A DNA stretch of 64,000 bases from Phalacrocorax aristotelis (taxonomy: Eukaryota > Chordata > Aves > Suliformes > Phalacrocoracidae). Under the pieces are notes generated by a model. The model did not search any database, was not told the origin of the DNA, and saw only the letters and a program-made list of their open reading frames with translations. A program made the position numbers and the translations under genes. The stretch lies in assembly GCF_949628215.1 (NCBI RefSeq), contig NC_134276.1, positions 68,054,233 through 68,118,232 of the forward strand, in the 5' to 3' direction. Below, in pieces: positions 13,500-25,305 of the stretch. Each line of letters opens with the position of its first letter. The first letter of the stretch is position 1.

Positions 13500-14250
13500 A
13501 CTGTGCCTTCCTTCCCTTTGCTACTGCATCATATGAGCGCTTGATGTCGTCAGCAGAGGGAAAGGAGTGGACACCAGGGGTGGATTTTAAAATTCATATT
13601 ATCACGATTTGGCCCAAGGAAAGGCGATGGCTTAAAGGGGCTAAAATCAATCCTGAAACCCATCTAAATAGAAAACAGACAGTTTTTACACCCGCAGATG
13701 ATTCCTGGCATTGCTATCCAGCACCGCAGAAACAGATTAATTTTAAATTACAGCACTCTGCTCAATGAGGGTGACAGTTTTAGACTTGCTAAAAAGGTCT
13801 TTTGTGCTGCGCTCCTCTTAAAAACATTATTTTAGGGTGTCCATAATTGAGTTACGGCTGTGCTCAAGCCATTAAAAAAGCCCGCATTGTCACGTTACCT
13901 CCCGGATGATGACAGAGGGACGTGGTGCGAAAACAAAGGAAAACTCTAATCTGCGTCGAGCCGTAATGAAACTAAATTTTGCCTTAACTGCGTTCAGTTC
14001 TTCTGCCATCGCTGTCACATGCCAGAGGCTTTTTTTCCTAATTGAAAATGATAGCTCCCCGGGTGCAGGGGAGTCATGTGGCAGCCTTTTATTGCCGGGC
14101 GGATTATGTGCCCGCTGTATTTCACACACCGCCTGGAGAAATGCGACAGATTTTATTGATATGAGGGCCAGTCCCTCATCGGGTTTTTTCTGTCTCTCTC
14201 ACTCTTGTGATCTCAGTGAAGCTCATTTCCAATTTTATTAACATCTGGGA
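13500..14250. promoter_or_regulatory. Candidate conserved noncoding element (enhancer-like)
   Basis: This 750-bp segment contains about 25 CpGs by my count at moderate G+C, whereas AT-rich stretches elsewhere in the window, such as 3500-4200, have about five in similar length. It also has clustered homeodomain-type sites (GATTAATTTTAAATTA, CCTAATTGAAA, TTTTATTGAT) and several TGACAG sites of the MEIS/TGIF type. No repeat or credible exon lies in it. CpG retention without island-level G+C is typical of constrained developmental enhancers. Function is inferred from composition only. Confidence 0.4.
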
Positions 14251-17200
14251 TGTGGTAGGAAGGCTTTGGTACAAGAATTAGCAGAGGGCTCAGGAAGAAA
14301 AATTCCCCGATGCTCGGATTACAGGGATGCACATGCGTATGCTTCCACTATTTTAGTAAAAGAAAATTTGAGAGAGAAAAAAAAAATATTCCCTCAATTT
14401 TTTTGAACATGAAAAAGTTAAAGAAGGAAAATTCATTTGTCCTCAAAAAGGTTAATTTAGTCTATCAAGCCAAAGAGATTAATGAAAGTGCAAAAACTAA
14501 TATAGTTTAGAAACTAAGTCAGCTTTAGAAAGCAAGATAAGGCTAATGACAAAATAAATCACTTTATAACCATTTAGCAGGAGTGCTTTATGACTAATGA
14601 GGTGCTGGGTGGGTGTCCCTTTCGGAGCTGTGGCCGTGCCCCAGCGAGGCTGCGCCAGCAGCTCCCTTGTCCCCGTGTCACCCACTGGGATGGCATCCTT
14701 GCATCCCGCCAGGACTGCGCCGAGCAGGGGGGATGCAGCGCCAAGCAGCGCTGGGCACAGGCAGCAGGGCTGTTGCTCAAACCTGCACTGCTGCCAACCT
14801 CGCCAGCACTGAAATAAGCAGGACGCTGCACTAAGGAGTTTCCAGAGTGAAATTTGCTTTGCCCACTGCTGAGAAGAGCAGCCTTTTCTTCACGATAGAA
14901 GTTGCTCTGCATCTGCATGAACCTGAAGTAGTTGGTGAGAAAATAGGGTGACCTGGGTAGCTTCTCCTCAAGCTACAGCCACCCCAGGGGTGGCCCCCAC
15001 CTGCACCCCACCCCACAGTCCAGGCAGGGCTTGGACACCTACATTTAGGTGTCCTAATTTTGGACTAAGCCTGCTCCAGGGATCACTTGGTTCAGTACCA
15101 GTAAGACTCCAGCAAGAGCAGAGCCTTACCTGCTGGCTGCATCTGGGCTTGCAGGTGTCAGCAGGCATCTGACCCAGCGCCACTCGGGACGGGTCTCAAG
15201 TGCTGAGCTGCATTGCACCCCACCGCTGCCTGGGTATGCACAGGGAGGGGGGTGGGAGGGAGAAGGCCATGTTATTGATAGATGAGACACATCCGAGCAC
15301 TCCTGGAGCTGGGCCGAAGTGCTACAGGCTGCTCCAGCCCTTCCTGCTCATGCTGAACCTTAGGCATTGCCTGCCAGCACTGCAGGGGCGGTGGGACATG
15401 CTGCCCCACCAGCTGCTCGAGTATCCGGCAATGTGTAAGGGGACATAGCACCAGCCAATATTGAGGCAGTGATGAGATCCTCCACGTCCTTGGGACAACC
15501 TCCCGAGCTGCCCTCCCATCACAGTGGGTGACCCCCGGGATGGGAGATGTAGAGGCTGGAAGGTGCCTCTGGCACTCACCATCTCTCTCTGCTTCATATA
15601 AATAACCAAATGCTAGCTGGAGCAGCAACTGGTGACCTGATCCTCCCCACCCCATTTATCCTTCCTTGCCTTCTCGTGCTCTCTTTCAGCTAATGAATAT
15701 TTATTTAGACAAAGTGAAGCTGTGCTTTTAACAAATTGTCTTGGGCAAAATTTAGCACTAATTGGGTGTGTGTTTTCAGAGAACTTTGCTATCCTCTGCT
15801 CAGGGTAAATGAATGGAGATGCAATATTTCAATGGCTCTTCAGATTAAGCCATGGGAAATGCTCAAGAATACATTTTTCTGGCTTTAGATCAGAATGAAT
15901 ACTGCCCTATTTAATGAAGGGCACTTCTATGAGGACTGGAGAGTTGAAGGAAGGAGGACTTAATTTTTCCCTTTGTTTTCCTTTTAAAGTGACTGTTCCA
16001 GAGTCCTCTGACATTAATAGAAAGTTTGGGCATTGGATAATTTCTTAAATGAATCCTATTGCTGCATCTCCAAACTGGCAGGAGGCCACCAGAGGAAATC
16101 CAGAAGCTGCCAGAAGGGCCATCTGCTTCAGACAAGGGAGTCATTTGCAGCTCAGACCTCAGGGTGTCTTCCTTCAAGTTCCCAGTGTTGCTTTGCACCT
16201 GACGTCTGAAACCCTTGCAACGCAACCCCCTCTACTGCAAGCACAGGTAGCCCTGGAGCAGCTTAAACAGCATCAATCAAAATGGCACGCAGCGCTGCAG
16301 CACCATAAGAGCTCAGCAAGAATGCCTGCCTGGTTCTTTTAGGGGCTGGCACAAAAGTAGTGATGGTAATATGTATAAATATATGTGTATATACATATAT
16401 ATATGTTTGTGTGTGTTTTATGTGTGTGTATATGTATATATTTGTCACAGTAGTGAAGGAAGGCAAGATCCATCGTGTTCAACTTGTGTAAGCACCTGCA
16501 CTGACAGGTGCAGCTTGGCGCTGGCAGAAGCAAGAACCGCCAGCTTTCCTCAGCTCACCCGCTCACAAGAGCTGCAGGTTAGTAGCTGTGTGGTCAAAGC
16601 CTTTTGAAAATCACCTGCCATATTTTCTAACAACAGTAAGTTAAGGAGGTGCTCATTAATTGGCCGAATTTGCAAAACTGTCTTTAGTCCTTCTCCCACA
16701 ATGCGATGAGTCCCTTTCAAGGTATGTCCTGGCCGGTCCCTAAAGGTCTCAGTCACAGGAGCAGAGCTGGTGGGTGAAACCGAAATCCTAGCTGCCCCCT
16801 GAACAGTGGGCAGAGCCCTGCTAGATGGGGCTACAGTTTCCACTCCCTGATTTCCTTCCTAAAAGTTCAGATTGCCACAGCTGCCCCTCGTGTATTCACT
16901 TACTTTCAAATGTCCTTGAATCGTAGATTAGGGTGAGCTTTTGGCTATTCTACACCAAATGGTCTGATGGCCTGACAATTTATACACACACAACTTGTGT
17001 CACTTTTATAGATCTATTGCTTTTTTTCCTGCCTTGTAGGGATACCTGTGTATTTTTCGGCATGAGACATATTTAAAACGGAAAATAAAAATAACACATT
17101 AATCCTTTCCTTCCTCTGCCTCCCAGATAAGCAAGACTGTTAGGAGTAAACTCAAAACCATTCCTTAATTTATGGAGAAATGGAGAAGCCTAAATCAAGC

Positions 17201-17580
17201 TCCAAGAAGATTAGATTACAATCTTTCAATGGAAAAACTTCAGGGACACCAATTCTGTGAGATGTTGAACCGCGCCGAGCTGCCGCAGACACCTCTTCCC
17301 TCCAGGACAAGACTAAAGAAAATTTTTGCCTGTCCTGTGGAAAATGCCAAACGGTACAAACACCAGCACAGTTCCCATGTCCGCATGGCCAGTTCCTGTG
17401 GCCGCCAGCCTTGGTGTGCTGCCCGCATGGAGCGGTGCCCCGGTACCCGCTGCGCCGGAGGCACCCGCCAACGCTCATGGCAGAGCTTGGCACCATAGTG
17501 CGGAGTAACGTGCCAGAGTGATGTGCCAAGCAGGTTTGAAGGTTTTGCCTTCCGCAGTAACTGAAGGGGTAATGTACCAG
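14251..17580. other. Exon-free flank
   Basis: This stretch contains G+C-rich patches at about 14590-14830 and 14960-15560 and the TA/TG microsatellite. No gene or further transposon is recognised. Confidence 0.55.
16366..16445 (+). repeat. TA/TG microsatellite
   Basis: An alternating purine-pyrimidine tract of interrupted TATG, TATA and TGTG units: ATATGTGTATATACATATAT then TGTGTGTGTTTTATGTGTGT. It is probably length-polymorphic. Confidence 0.85.
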
Positions 17581-17897
17581 TCCTTAAGGGGTAGTTACAA
17601 AGAAGATGGAGACTCCCTTTTTAGAAGGAATCACATGGAGAGGGCAAGGGGGAATGGACACAAGTTGCTCTTGGAGAGATTCCGACTGGACATGGGAGGG
17701 AAATTTTTCACAATGAGGACAGTCTCCACTGGAATAATCTCCCCAGGGAAGGGGTTGACTCGGCCACGTTGGACACCTTCAAGATTAAGCTGGACAGGGT
17801 GCTGGGCCATCTTGTCTAGACTGTGCTCTTCCTAGAAAGGTTGGACTGGATGATCCCTGAGGTCCCTTCCAACCTGTGATCCTGTGATTCTGTGAAC
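17581..17897 (+). mobile_element. CR1 LINE 3' end, 5' truncated
   Basis: This is a CR1 3' segment of about 317 bp. It contains the last ORF2 codons (NGHKLLLERFRLDMGGKFF) with decay after them, then TTGGACTGGATGATCC and GAGGTCCCTTCCAACCTGTG, and ends with a repeated ATCCTGTGATTCTGTGA tail. Severe 5' truncation is normal for CR1. It is less diverged than the copy at 3290-3440. Confidence 0.9.
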
Positions 17898-18149
17898 TTT
17901 TTTTGCAACCAACCAACCATCCAACTGGCACAAAAGCTGCTGCACATCCAACCTGGGACAACCAGCTAGAGACATGACCCCCAGCACATGGTGGCCTCTT
18001 GGGAAGCTGATGGTGTTGGTTGCATTTCATTTTTCAGACGTGCCCTGTAACTGTTCCCGTGTAAGAGTGTTGGAGATACCTGGGCAGTACTGCCATGTAT
18101 AAACCTGCTAATCTAACAAGAGAAATAGGCCAGGAGCACAGCAAATGTT

Positions 18150-18650
18150 TTTGTGCCTCACTGAGCCACCGCAATGTGGTTTGTCAGAGGAGAACAAGCT
18201 GGGAGCAATAGACATAACAGGATTAAAATGGTGGCTGCTCTGTCATTTTCCACGCTATCCCGGGCGCCTAAGAATTGCTGAAATATAGCTGAGATGTTGC
18301 TGCGCTACATCTTGTTTAAAAAAGTGATTTGTTAAAAGAAAATCCATGCCGAATAACTGAATCTGGTCCATTAAAATAAAATGTAAACACTGGCCCCACA
18401 GTTTAACCATCACACATTTTGATAGCCTTTAGGAACTGAAAGGCAATTCTCGCCCCTCTCTGCAGTATCATATAACCTCATCAGAAGATAAACAGCCTCC
18501 TTACCCCCAAATATTTTGCAATTTGCATTTAGATTGTTCGGGGCCAATGTTCAGGATAAGATACTTCCCAGCTCTGTCAAACAAAACCTGATTGTCATTT
18601 AGCAGCGTGGCAGTCAATTTATGTTTCCATTAATGCAGATCCCAGGCAAT
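18150..18650. promoter_or_regulatory. Second candidate conserved noncoding element
   Basis: This repeat-free, AT-rich segment has scattered CpGs, GATA sites (CAGAAGATAAACAG, GGATAAGATAC), a TTTGCATTTAG octamer-like site and ATTA cores. No open frame of note is present. Its compositional signal is weaker than at 13500-14250. Confidence 0.3.
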
Positions 18651-21615
18651 TATCTGGGGAGGGGAAGGGGAAAACCTGAACAAATTGGCCCCCTGTCTGC
18701 TAGGCTTATTTTCTAGTGGGCAGCTGGAGGGCAAATTCGACATACCCATGAGGAAGAGCAAGTGAATCCCCTTCTGCTGTTGCTGGGGAGACAGGAAAGG
18801 TGTGGGGGGCAGCTCACGGGCCCCTTGGCTGTGCAGCATCACACATGAGAGTCAGCCCCAAGCCCTTCACAGAGGCAGTGGTGATGTGGGGCAGGGTTCT
18901 CACACCTGGGTTGGAAACAGCAGTGGGGACGTGTTAGGCTTCGTCTCCCAACCTGATGCAGCGGCGGAGCTGGAGCAAGAGCTCCAGTGAGTTTCCTTGG
19001 GGCCAGTATGGCACGTGTCTGTTCCGCAGGTGGAGTTGTGCTGCCGCGCACTGCCGTGTCCCCATGGTCCCCTGGGCTGTGCCTGCACCTCCCTGTGGAC
19101 CCTGGCCCCCAAGTGCTCATTGTGGTCGTGCTCAGCCACGTGAGATGGCAGAGGATGAGCCCTTCTTGTGATGGGACTGCCCTCGGCCGCTGCCATGCAC
19201 ACTCCAAAACTGCACTGCTGGGGAGCTGCAGGCACTGACATGACTGGCATCAGCTTTACCAAGCTCTTGTGCAGATGGGACATCCTAATTTAATACATTT
19301 TCCTTCTCTGACGGTAAGTCGAAGACAATCCTCCTTTCCCTCCTGTCTTAACGGCATCATTTTACCTCTCCCCCATCACTTAGTACTGCTCCCCATCACC
19401 ACTGCGCTCCCCACAGGGAGCCCATGGGTGACAGCAACCTCACCGCCGGAGGCAGCTCCCCCATTGCTAACCCCCATCTTCTGCTGGGGTGCAGCTGGTA
19501 CCTTCCCCAGCTGCACAGCGCTGACAGCACCGACAAGCCTGGGGTTTCCCTGGACATGGTATTTCCCCGAGGACACTCACCCCTAACTAAAAAGCCTGCC
19601 CTCTTTCTAATGCCCTGTCTGAGAGGGACAGGCAGGTGCCACGAGGCCAGCCCTGCTCCCCAGCTGCTCTCCTTGTTCGTGGGGTTTTCCACACACACAT
19701 ATGTGTGCACACAGGAGGTTGCAAAGCTTGTAATCCTGCATGCAATACACTTTCTTTTGCCTTTGCAAAAACACTGCGTCGCATCTTGTCTGGTGTGAAA
19801 GAGCCTTTTGTGTTGGAAACACCTTTCAGTCACTCCCTTGCCAAGTTGGTGGGATGCTGGCTGGCTTTCCCTGGGGCTGCAGGGGTCTCCATGGGGTGTG
19901 AGAAACAAAGAAACCCAAGTGGGGATGGGCTCAGTTGCAACTGAGCTGTACCTATAAACACAGAGGGGACACCCAGGCTGTCTGCCACAGGGGGGTTCTG
20001 GGAGGGTTGGGGGGTGATAGGACCCCCCTGGTGCGAGCCCCTTGGTGGCCTGGCTCGTGGCCCCTCTGCGGCAGGTGGTGCTGCTCCACGGCTGAGAAAA
20101 ATCAAGTTGTTTTCCGAAGAGAGGAGAGGCACCCGCACCCCAGTGATTGGAAATACATCTGTGACCATTTGGAAAGTAGTTTTTGCTACATGGAAGGCTG
20201 GGACGTGAGGACAGGGCCTTCTCCAGACTGTATCACCTCTTGGCTTCCCTGCTAGTACAGCTCATTTATTTGGTTTGGCATGGACTAGCCAAGCTGTGTA
20301 GCTGCCAGGTTCACCATGTTATAAGGAGCTGCTATGTCAGGAAGAGCTTTTGGCCGCAGGAAAGCCCTGCAGATGTTGTCCAGGTGGTTCTGCTCTCCAT
20401 GAGCATTTAGGAATAGACAAGCCATGTAACAATTTTACAATGATTATTTTTCTTTCAAACATGACTGGGATTCCTATCAGGCACTGGAGCAAGAGCAAAG
20501 GGCAGCATGCGGTGCGAAGGCTGGGCGAGGTGTGCGGCATGTGCTGGCAGTGTGGGCAGGAAGGATGCCAGAGGAGCAGGACCCGGCGAAGCGTGGAGGG
20601 AACCAGCACTCCAGACCAGCTCAGAAATAGCTGGCAGGCTCCTCTGTGTGGCATTTTGCACCATGCTGCTCGTCAGGCAGGGCGGCTGGCGAGGCCGAGC
20701 AGAGGGAGAGGTGTTGCCTGCCCACGTTCAAATTCTTGCAGATCCCACGTTTCAGAATTTTGACTCAGGATCCAGCTGAGGCAAAGAAGGACTTATGTCA
20801 CCTCGCTGGAGCCCTGGCTCCTTTGAGCAAGCCTGTGAGACAGATGCCCTTGTGGTCCAGCTGAGCATGGCTCCTCCCTGCCCTACGTGCTCCTGGCTGG
20901 GGCAATGAATCACTACCTGCGGGCGCCTCTTGCTCAAAGGCATCTCCCAGCTGAACCAAGGCAAATACATCCAGACCCAGTGCATGCTCCCCCTCCAGAC
21001 GCTCTGCACCATGTTGCTGAACAGCGTTCGGGTGCCCAGGGTACCACATGCTCCTTCCCTCTCTCCCCGTTCCTTGGCTGTGCATAGACTGGAGGACATG
21101 CAGACCCTGCTGGCACTGTGCCCAAGCCAGGGGTAGGAGGAAGGGGGTCTTGCTCTGCCATGAACCTGCTCAACCCACCAAGGGACCTCCAAACACCCCT
21201 GAAGCTCACTAGCAGGATTAGAGACTGCTCTTTTCCTTGCAAATGCTTCTGCTGCTGCATTCCCTCCCAGCCTCTCTGCCATAGCTGTGCCCTCACCACC
21301 TCAGTCCCTCTTCCTAGCCTGTCCCCACTCCCTTTCTTTCGACCTACACACCTTTTCTTCACATATAAGCTAAGTGTTAACTTCTCAAGGTTTTGAAGAA
21401 TCCCAGATCTGCCAAAAGGAGATCCAGAAAGAGATTCTAACTTTTACTCAGGTATCTCTTAGCTCTATTTACATGGGAATTACTACTGAAAGCAAAGGGG
21501 CTGTAGGGCCAGCTCAAAAAGAGCAGGGTTTGCAGAGGGGTCTTCCCTGTTCTCTTTGTGAACCTCAGAGCCACTTACATCGTTAGTTCACTTTGCCATC
21601 TAACAGAGAGAGAAA
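18651..21615. other. Exon-free flank immediately downstream of SH3RF3
   Basis: G+C-rich patches around 18940-19180, 19980-20100 and 20480-21080 give many overlapping open frames (up to 176 codons at 20752-21282, minus), none with recognisable homology. In mammals SEPTIN10 follows SH3RF3, but no septin exon is visible here. Confidence 0.55.
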
Positions 21616-21637
21616 CCTCAGTCAAGTTGCCTTAATG

Positions 21638-21648
21638 TTTATTTTATT
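21638..21648 (-). promoter_or_regulatory. Tandem overlapping poly(A) signals
   Basis: The minus strand reads AATAAAATAAA, two overlapping canonical hexamers. They are followed within about 15-40 nt by a GT/CT-rich stretch (TTGACTGAGG then TTTCTCTCTCTGTT) that fits a downstream element. Cleavage would fall near 21616-21628. This is the last good signal before the GC-rich, exon-free flank and the best candidate for the distal SH3RF3 3' end. Confidence 0.6.
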
Positions 21649-22129
21649 TAAAGAATCAGAAACACAGTCATTGTAGTTCATTTGTACTCATATCCGCCAA
21701 CATTTCCTAAATCACGTTAACATTCATGTATAACAAAAACATTTTTCTGAGCTGTGCAAAGTTCAAAGGAATTGTTCAATTACTTGAACCCATTTCTAGA
21801 AGAGCAAACCTGGCATTTTACAAACTGAGGCCGCCTGAAGGAGTCTTTTCATTTTTTACCCCCCATTATAGGAGATGCAGATGCCCCCTCCTCCCCCTTT
21901 CCCTGGTATGACAGGTAAAAATTAGACCACAGTACAAGTTGAACCTCTCTCAGTCCAGGACTTTCCAAATGGCACTGGGTCATGTTTTCGTATCACTGAG
22001 CTGTATTAAGTTCTGCACTTGTGCTCCTGGCATGGAAGTGATTTGTCCAAGAAGATTACTCAGTAACCCAAACTGTGCTGATAAGCAATAAACAGGGGCC
22101 AGAAACAGCTGTTCTCAAAATAGAAACAT

Positions 22130-22146
22130 CCCCCCCCCCCCGCCCC
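22130..22146. repeat. Poly(C) tract (poly(G) in SH3RF3 mRNA sense)
   Basis: Twelve C, one G and four C in a row on the plus strand. In the predicted SH3RF3 3' UTR this reads as a G4-C-G12 run. It is a simple-sequence tract and prone to sequencing error. Confidence 0.8.
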
Positions 22147-24727
22147 AAATATTTTTCCTTGCAGGAGGTATGACTGGAAGGGTTGTCGACCATTAAAAAA
22201 CCCCACCATCCTCCCTGCAAAATAGATTTTAAAGCACTGATTTCATGACATGACAGCTGTGTGCTTCCTTGATCTTCTCACACACCAACTTTTGTCCTGT
22301 TAGAGTTAAGCATGAAAAGGTGGAAATCTGGAACCATTTTAGATCTGGCTAAACACAATAGACAGCAAATAAGCCGTTACCCTATTTCGTTTTTCTGAGC
22401 GTAGTAAATACACCCACGGAACAGAATTTGAAGAGAGCTTTAACCACGGTAAGTTGTCAGAAAAAATCTCCTCATGTCTGACAGATCTAATCCAGAATTT
22501 TATTGGAATCGATAACACGCATTTTGGCGTTGCTGACTTGCTAACCGTGCAGTTTACTGTTGGAGGTGCAGTGACACTGGTTCTGATCTGGACCAAATCA
22601 GTGGACAGATATGGCTCTAGTCTCAAGCAAGTCTTTCCAGAAGACGTTTCTTCAGTCTCTTATTGGTTATAAAAAGGCAATTTCCTCTCAACAGTAACTA
22701 AACTTTTAGTGGCTGACTCATTACAATCTGGAATATGAACAAATGCGGCAACGTTAAGTATAAAAAGAAACACCCTGAAAACGATGCCTCCCTGTTTGAA
22801 GGTGCTATACTTGGCCACGGACTGTGTTTCTGGAATTGGTTTGTTACGTGTGACAGCAAGAAGAAACTTATTTTACAGAGAACAAAGTCACGGAGCTGAA
22901 CTTAAATAGGAACGCTCACTTACATGGGTTTTGATATGTACTAATGTACACGGCTTGAATGAAAACAAAACTTACACCTTCGCATATGAAATACTGGTAA
23001 CGTAGTAATGATGTTCACCCACTGGGCCTCTTCCTTTTAATAAGATCATCTCCAGGTTACAGTGCCTCCGACATGCTTTTAAACGACCACCACATGTGGG
23101 CTTTGGCAAAGAGCCAGCCGCTGGCAAAGGCAAGGTACAGATACAGCTACGAAAAGCCTTTCATCACGTTCCATTCCTCAAGAGCCGATGTCTTTTTAAA
23201 TACTCTCACAGTCGCATTATGGAATTTTTTTTTCTCCTTCTGCTTCACATGAATAACTGGCTAAACTCGCTTTACATTTATTGCACCTTTAAGTCCCTGG
23301 TAGATGAAAGCTTATATTGCCTGATACGGTTTGTATTGTAGCTTGACCGCGTTAAGAAATTGAACAGTCTCCAGAACCGTACATTTCTACAGTAAGAAAT
23401 CACATTTCGATAACACTAACTACAGCCATCGCAGATCCGCTCTCGTCTCCGTGGTGCAACGACAGAGGAAAACTCCACGGTCCCTGCGCGTGCTAGAACC
23501 TGCAGTGTTCTTCTTATTGCCATGAAAAAGTCAATTAAAATGACTCGTCTGGGAATGACTTCCAGTTCTGGAGTAATTATCACTCTCCAGACAGAACGCT
23601 GTGCTTCAGCGTGGGTCTTCAGCCACTCTGAATACATAGGAGAGAGCGAGTGCATGCGTGGTGCACAAGCACACTCCCCCAGGAATATTTATCGGTGACC
23701 CAGCGGCTTTTTCTCTTTTCCTCTATGAAGCACGAGCAAGCAGTCTGATCTCGATCTTCAGGTACGTTTCTAATTTCATATGTTGAATGCAAGTCTTGTT
23801 GCAGCCTCTCTGTTTAACCAAACCAAATCTTTAACATTTAAAAAAAATAGCACCAGATGTATGAAAAAGAGGAAATGTCTGATCTAGTAGGAATATATAT
23901 AAAGTAGAGCAATTCTTACAGTAAAAAGGTACGTCATACAAAAAAGCAATGGAAAGTGATACTGAAGGACAAAAATCCATGCTGCATACAATAAGGGCAG
24001 AAGACAGGCAAAAGGGATTCTGCTCAAATAACCACAGTTTAATGGCGGAGCCGTACTTCCTCCAGGACCTCCCCGGCGGCAGCGCCAGGACACCGGATGG
24101 CATGGGACGCTGAGCACTAACACACTCACTGACAAACTTGCGCAGCATATCTTTGAGGTATATAGAAAGCATGACATTAACGTTTTGGACTCCTTGTTCT
24201 TTCTTGCACAATGATACACCAATCTTTAGCTGGGGTTTTCTCCACCCTCCCCTCCCTCTTTTTCCCCTGGGAAAAATGAAGTCCCAGTTTAAGAGCTTCC
24301 TAGCACACCTCCTTGAACTCTCAAATCCATCTTGCATAGGCCAGTAATAAGAACACTGCAGCTCTGACAAATAAGTTACAGCAATATAACAACTTTCCTC
24401 TTAACTTTTTTTAAAGATATCTTCTCTATAATTTACACAAAGGGTTAACAGCCGGCATTTAGGTTACGTACAGTCCAGATGGGCGTCCTTTCAGTCTGTG
24501 ATTCCAGGTGGAAGGCACTACTTCAACATACCACTGTATGCACCGCACGTGGTCTCAGGAGCACAGTGGAGCACTGCGTCTCCAGAGCTGTAGACTGAAG
24601 GGCCTGGGGGGAGTCTTTGGAAATAAAAATGGCAGTGGTCATCAGTCCAGTTTCCCTTTGCTGTCACTTCTTGTGCTATGCAGTTTCCCCTGAAAGTTCC
24701 TCCAGTTGAGAGAGTGGCGAGCTGTCC

Positions 24728-24896
24728 TCAGAAGCTCTCGACAAAGCTCCCGGGGAAGAGGCCCGTCCTGCCGTTCCTCTGCAACGTCCCTTTGTACCAG
24801 CCGTCCTCCCGTTTCTTGTGCACAAACACAATGTCACCTTCCTTCAGTTCGATCTCGGCCTCGCTCTGAGGCGGGTACGGGACCACGACGCGGTAC
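24728..24896 (-). CDS. SH3RF3: SH3RF3 terminal coding exon: C-terminal (fourth) SH3 domain and stop
   Basis: The terminal exon follows the acceptor TTTGTCTCCAAAG (AG at 24898-24897). It starts with the G that completes an Arg codon and reads to a TGA at 24730-24728. It encodes a whole SH3 fold of about 55 residues: a first strand with [10 protein letters not shown] in place of the usual ALYDY, an acidic RT loop ([11 protein letters not shown]), the ligand-binding Trp in DGWYKG, and the closing [11 protein letters not shown] with its conserved Pro. These are canonical polyproline-binding positions. The ending ESF and the Arg before TGLFPG favour SH3RF3 over SH3RF1, whose C-terminus as I recall it ends ENI after a Lys. 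The protein is full length at this end, with no frameshift or lost residue. It is a cytoplasmic scaffold E3 ligase linked to JNK signalling. Confidence 0.95.
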
Positions 24897-25305
24897 CTTT
24901 GGAGACAAAAACGCAAAGACCTGGTCAACCAGCAGTTGAGCCTGTACCCGATGGGAGCAGCCAGGCATCTGAACCAGAAATCTTGGGGAAAAATGCTTTT
25001 GGAAACATTGATCAGTAAGTTATATTTTCACACACCAGTTGTATCTGATGCAGCTACATTTTCTACTAAAACTCAGTATGATGGGGAGATTTCTGGCCAG
25101 CTTGACTGGGAACTTGACCAGGATGTACTCTGGAACCAGACCATGAAAGCAGGAAGGTATTGTCAAATGGCTGGACTACTCGCAGTGGTCTCTGCTCCTG
25201 AGCGCGTGCCAAGCCTGCGCCACAGATTTGGTCACTTTCTCCTGGCACTGCATCTATCTCTACTCTAACACATCTCATTCAGCACTGCATCTGCTCCATC
25301 TAAAA

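Larger units (their letters stand above)
21616..24727 (-). other. SH3RF3: Probable SH3RF3 3' untranslated region
   Basis: The 3.1 kb after the stop codon contain no CR1 or other recognisable repeat and no plausible exon. They end at tandem poly(A) signals. Weaker AATAAA hexamers on the minus strand at 23282-23277 and 22504-22499 could give shorter isoforms. The stretch 22300-23700 keeps many isolated CpGs in AT-rich sequence, unlike flanking DNA, which suggests conservation. Open frames here, the longest 179 codons around 23831-24370, resemble no protein and are taken as chance. The exact end is inferred, because no transcript data are available. Confidence 0.6.

Noticed and set aside
20752-21282. 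176-codon minus-strand open frame
   Set aside because: It lies in a G+C-rich patch with overlapping frames on both strands, no domain, no splice context and no similarity I recognise.
1-21615. Exons of SEPTIN10, the expected mammalian neighbour
   Set aside because: No septin GTPase motifs or spliced frames were found in any frame; the neighbour is either outside the window or arranged differently.
23831-24370. 179-codon minus-strand open frame after the SH3RF3 stop
   Set aside because: It lies inside the predicted 3' UTR, has a Phe/Leu/Ser/Cys-rich composition typical of translated AT-rich noncoding DNA, and shows no homology.
24728-24896. SH3RF1 (POSH) as the identity of the minus-strand gene
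   Set aside because: The C-terminal ESF ending, the Arg before TGLFPG and the LLAGASTKKKSRSPPS block fit SH3RF3; SH3RF1 differs at all of these as I know the family.
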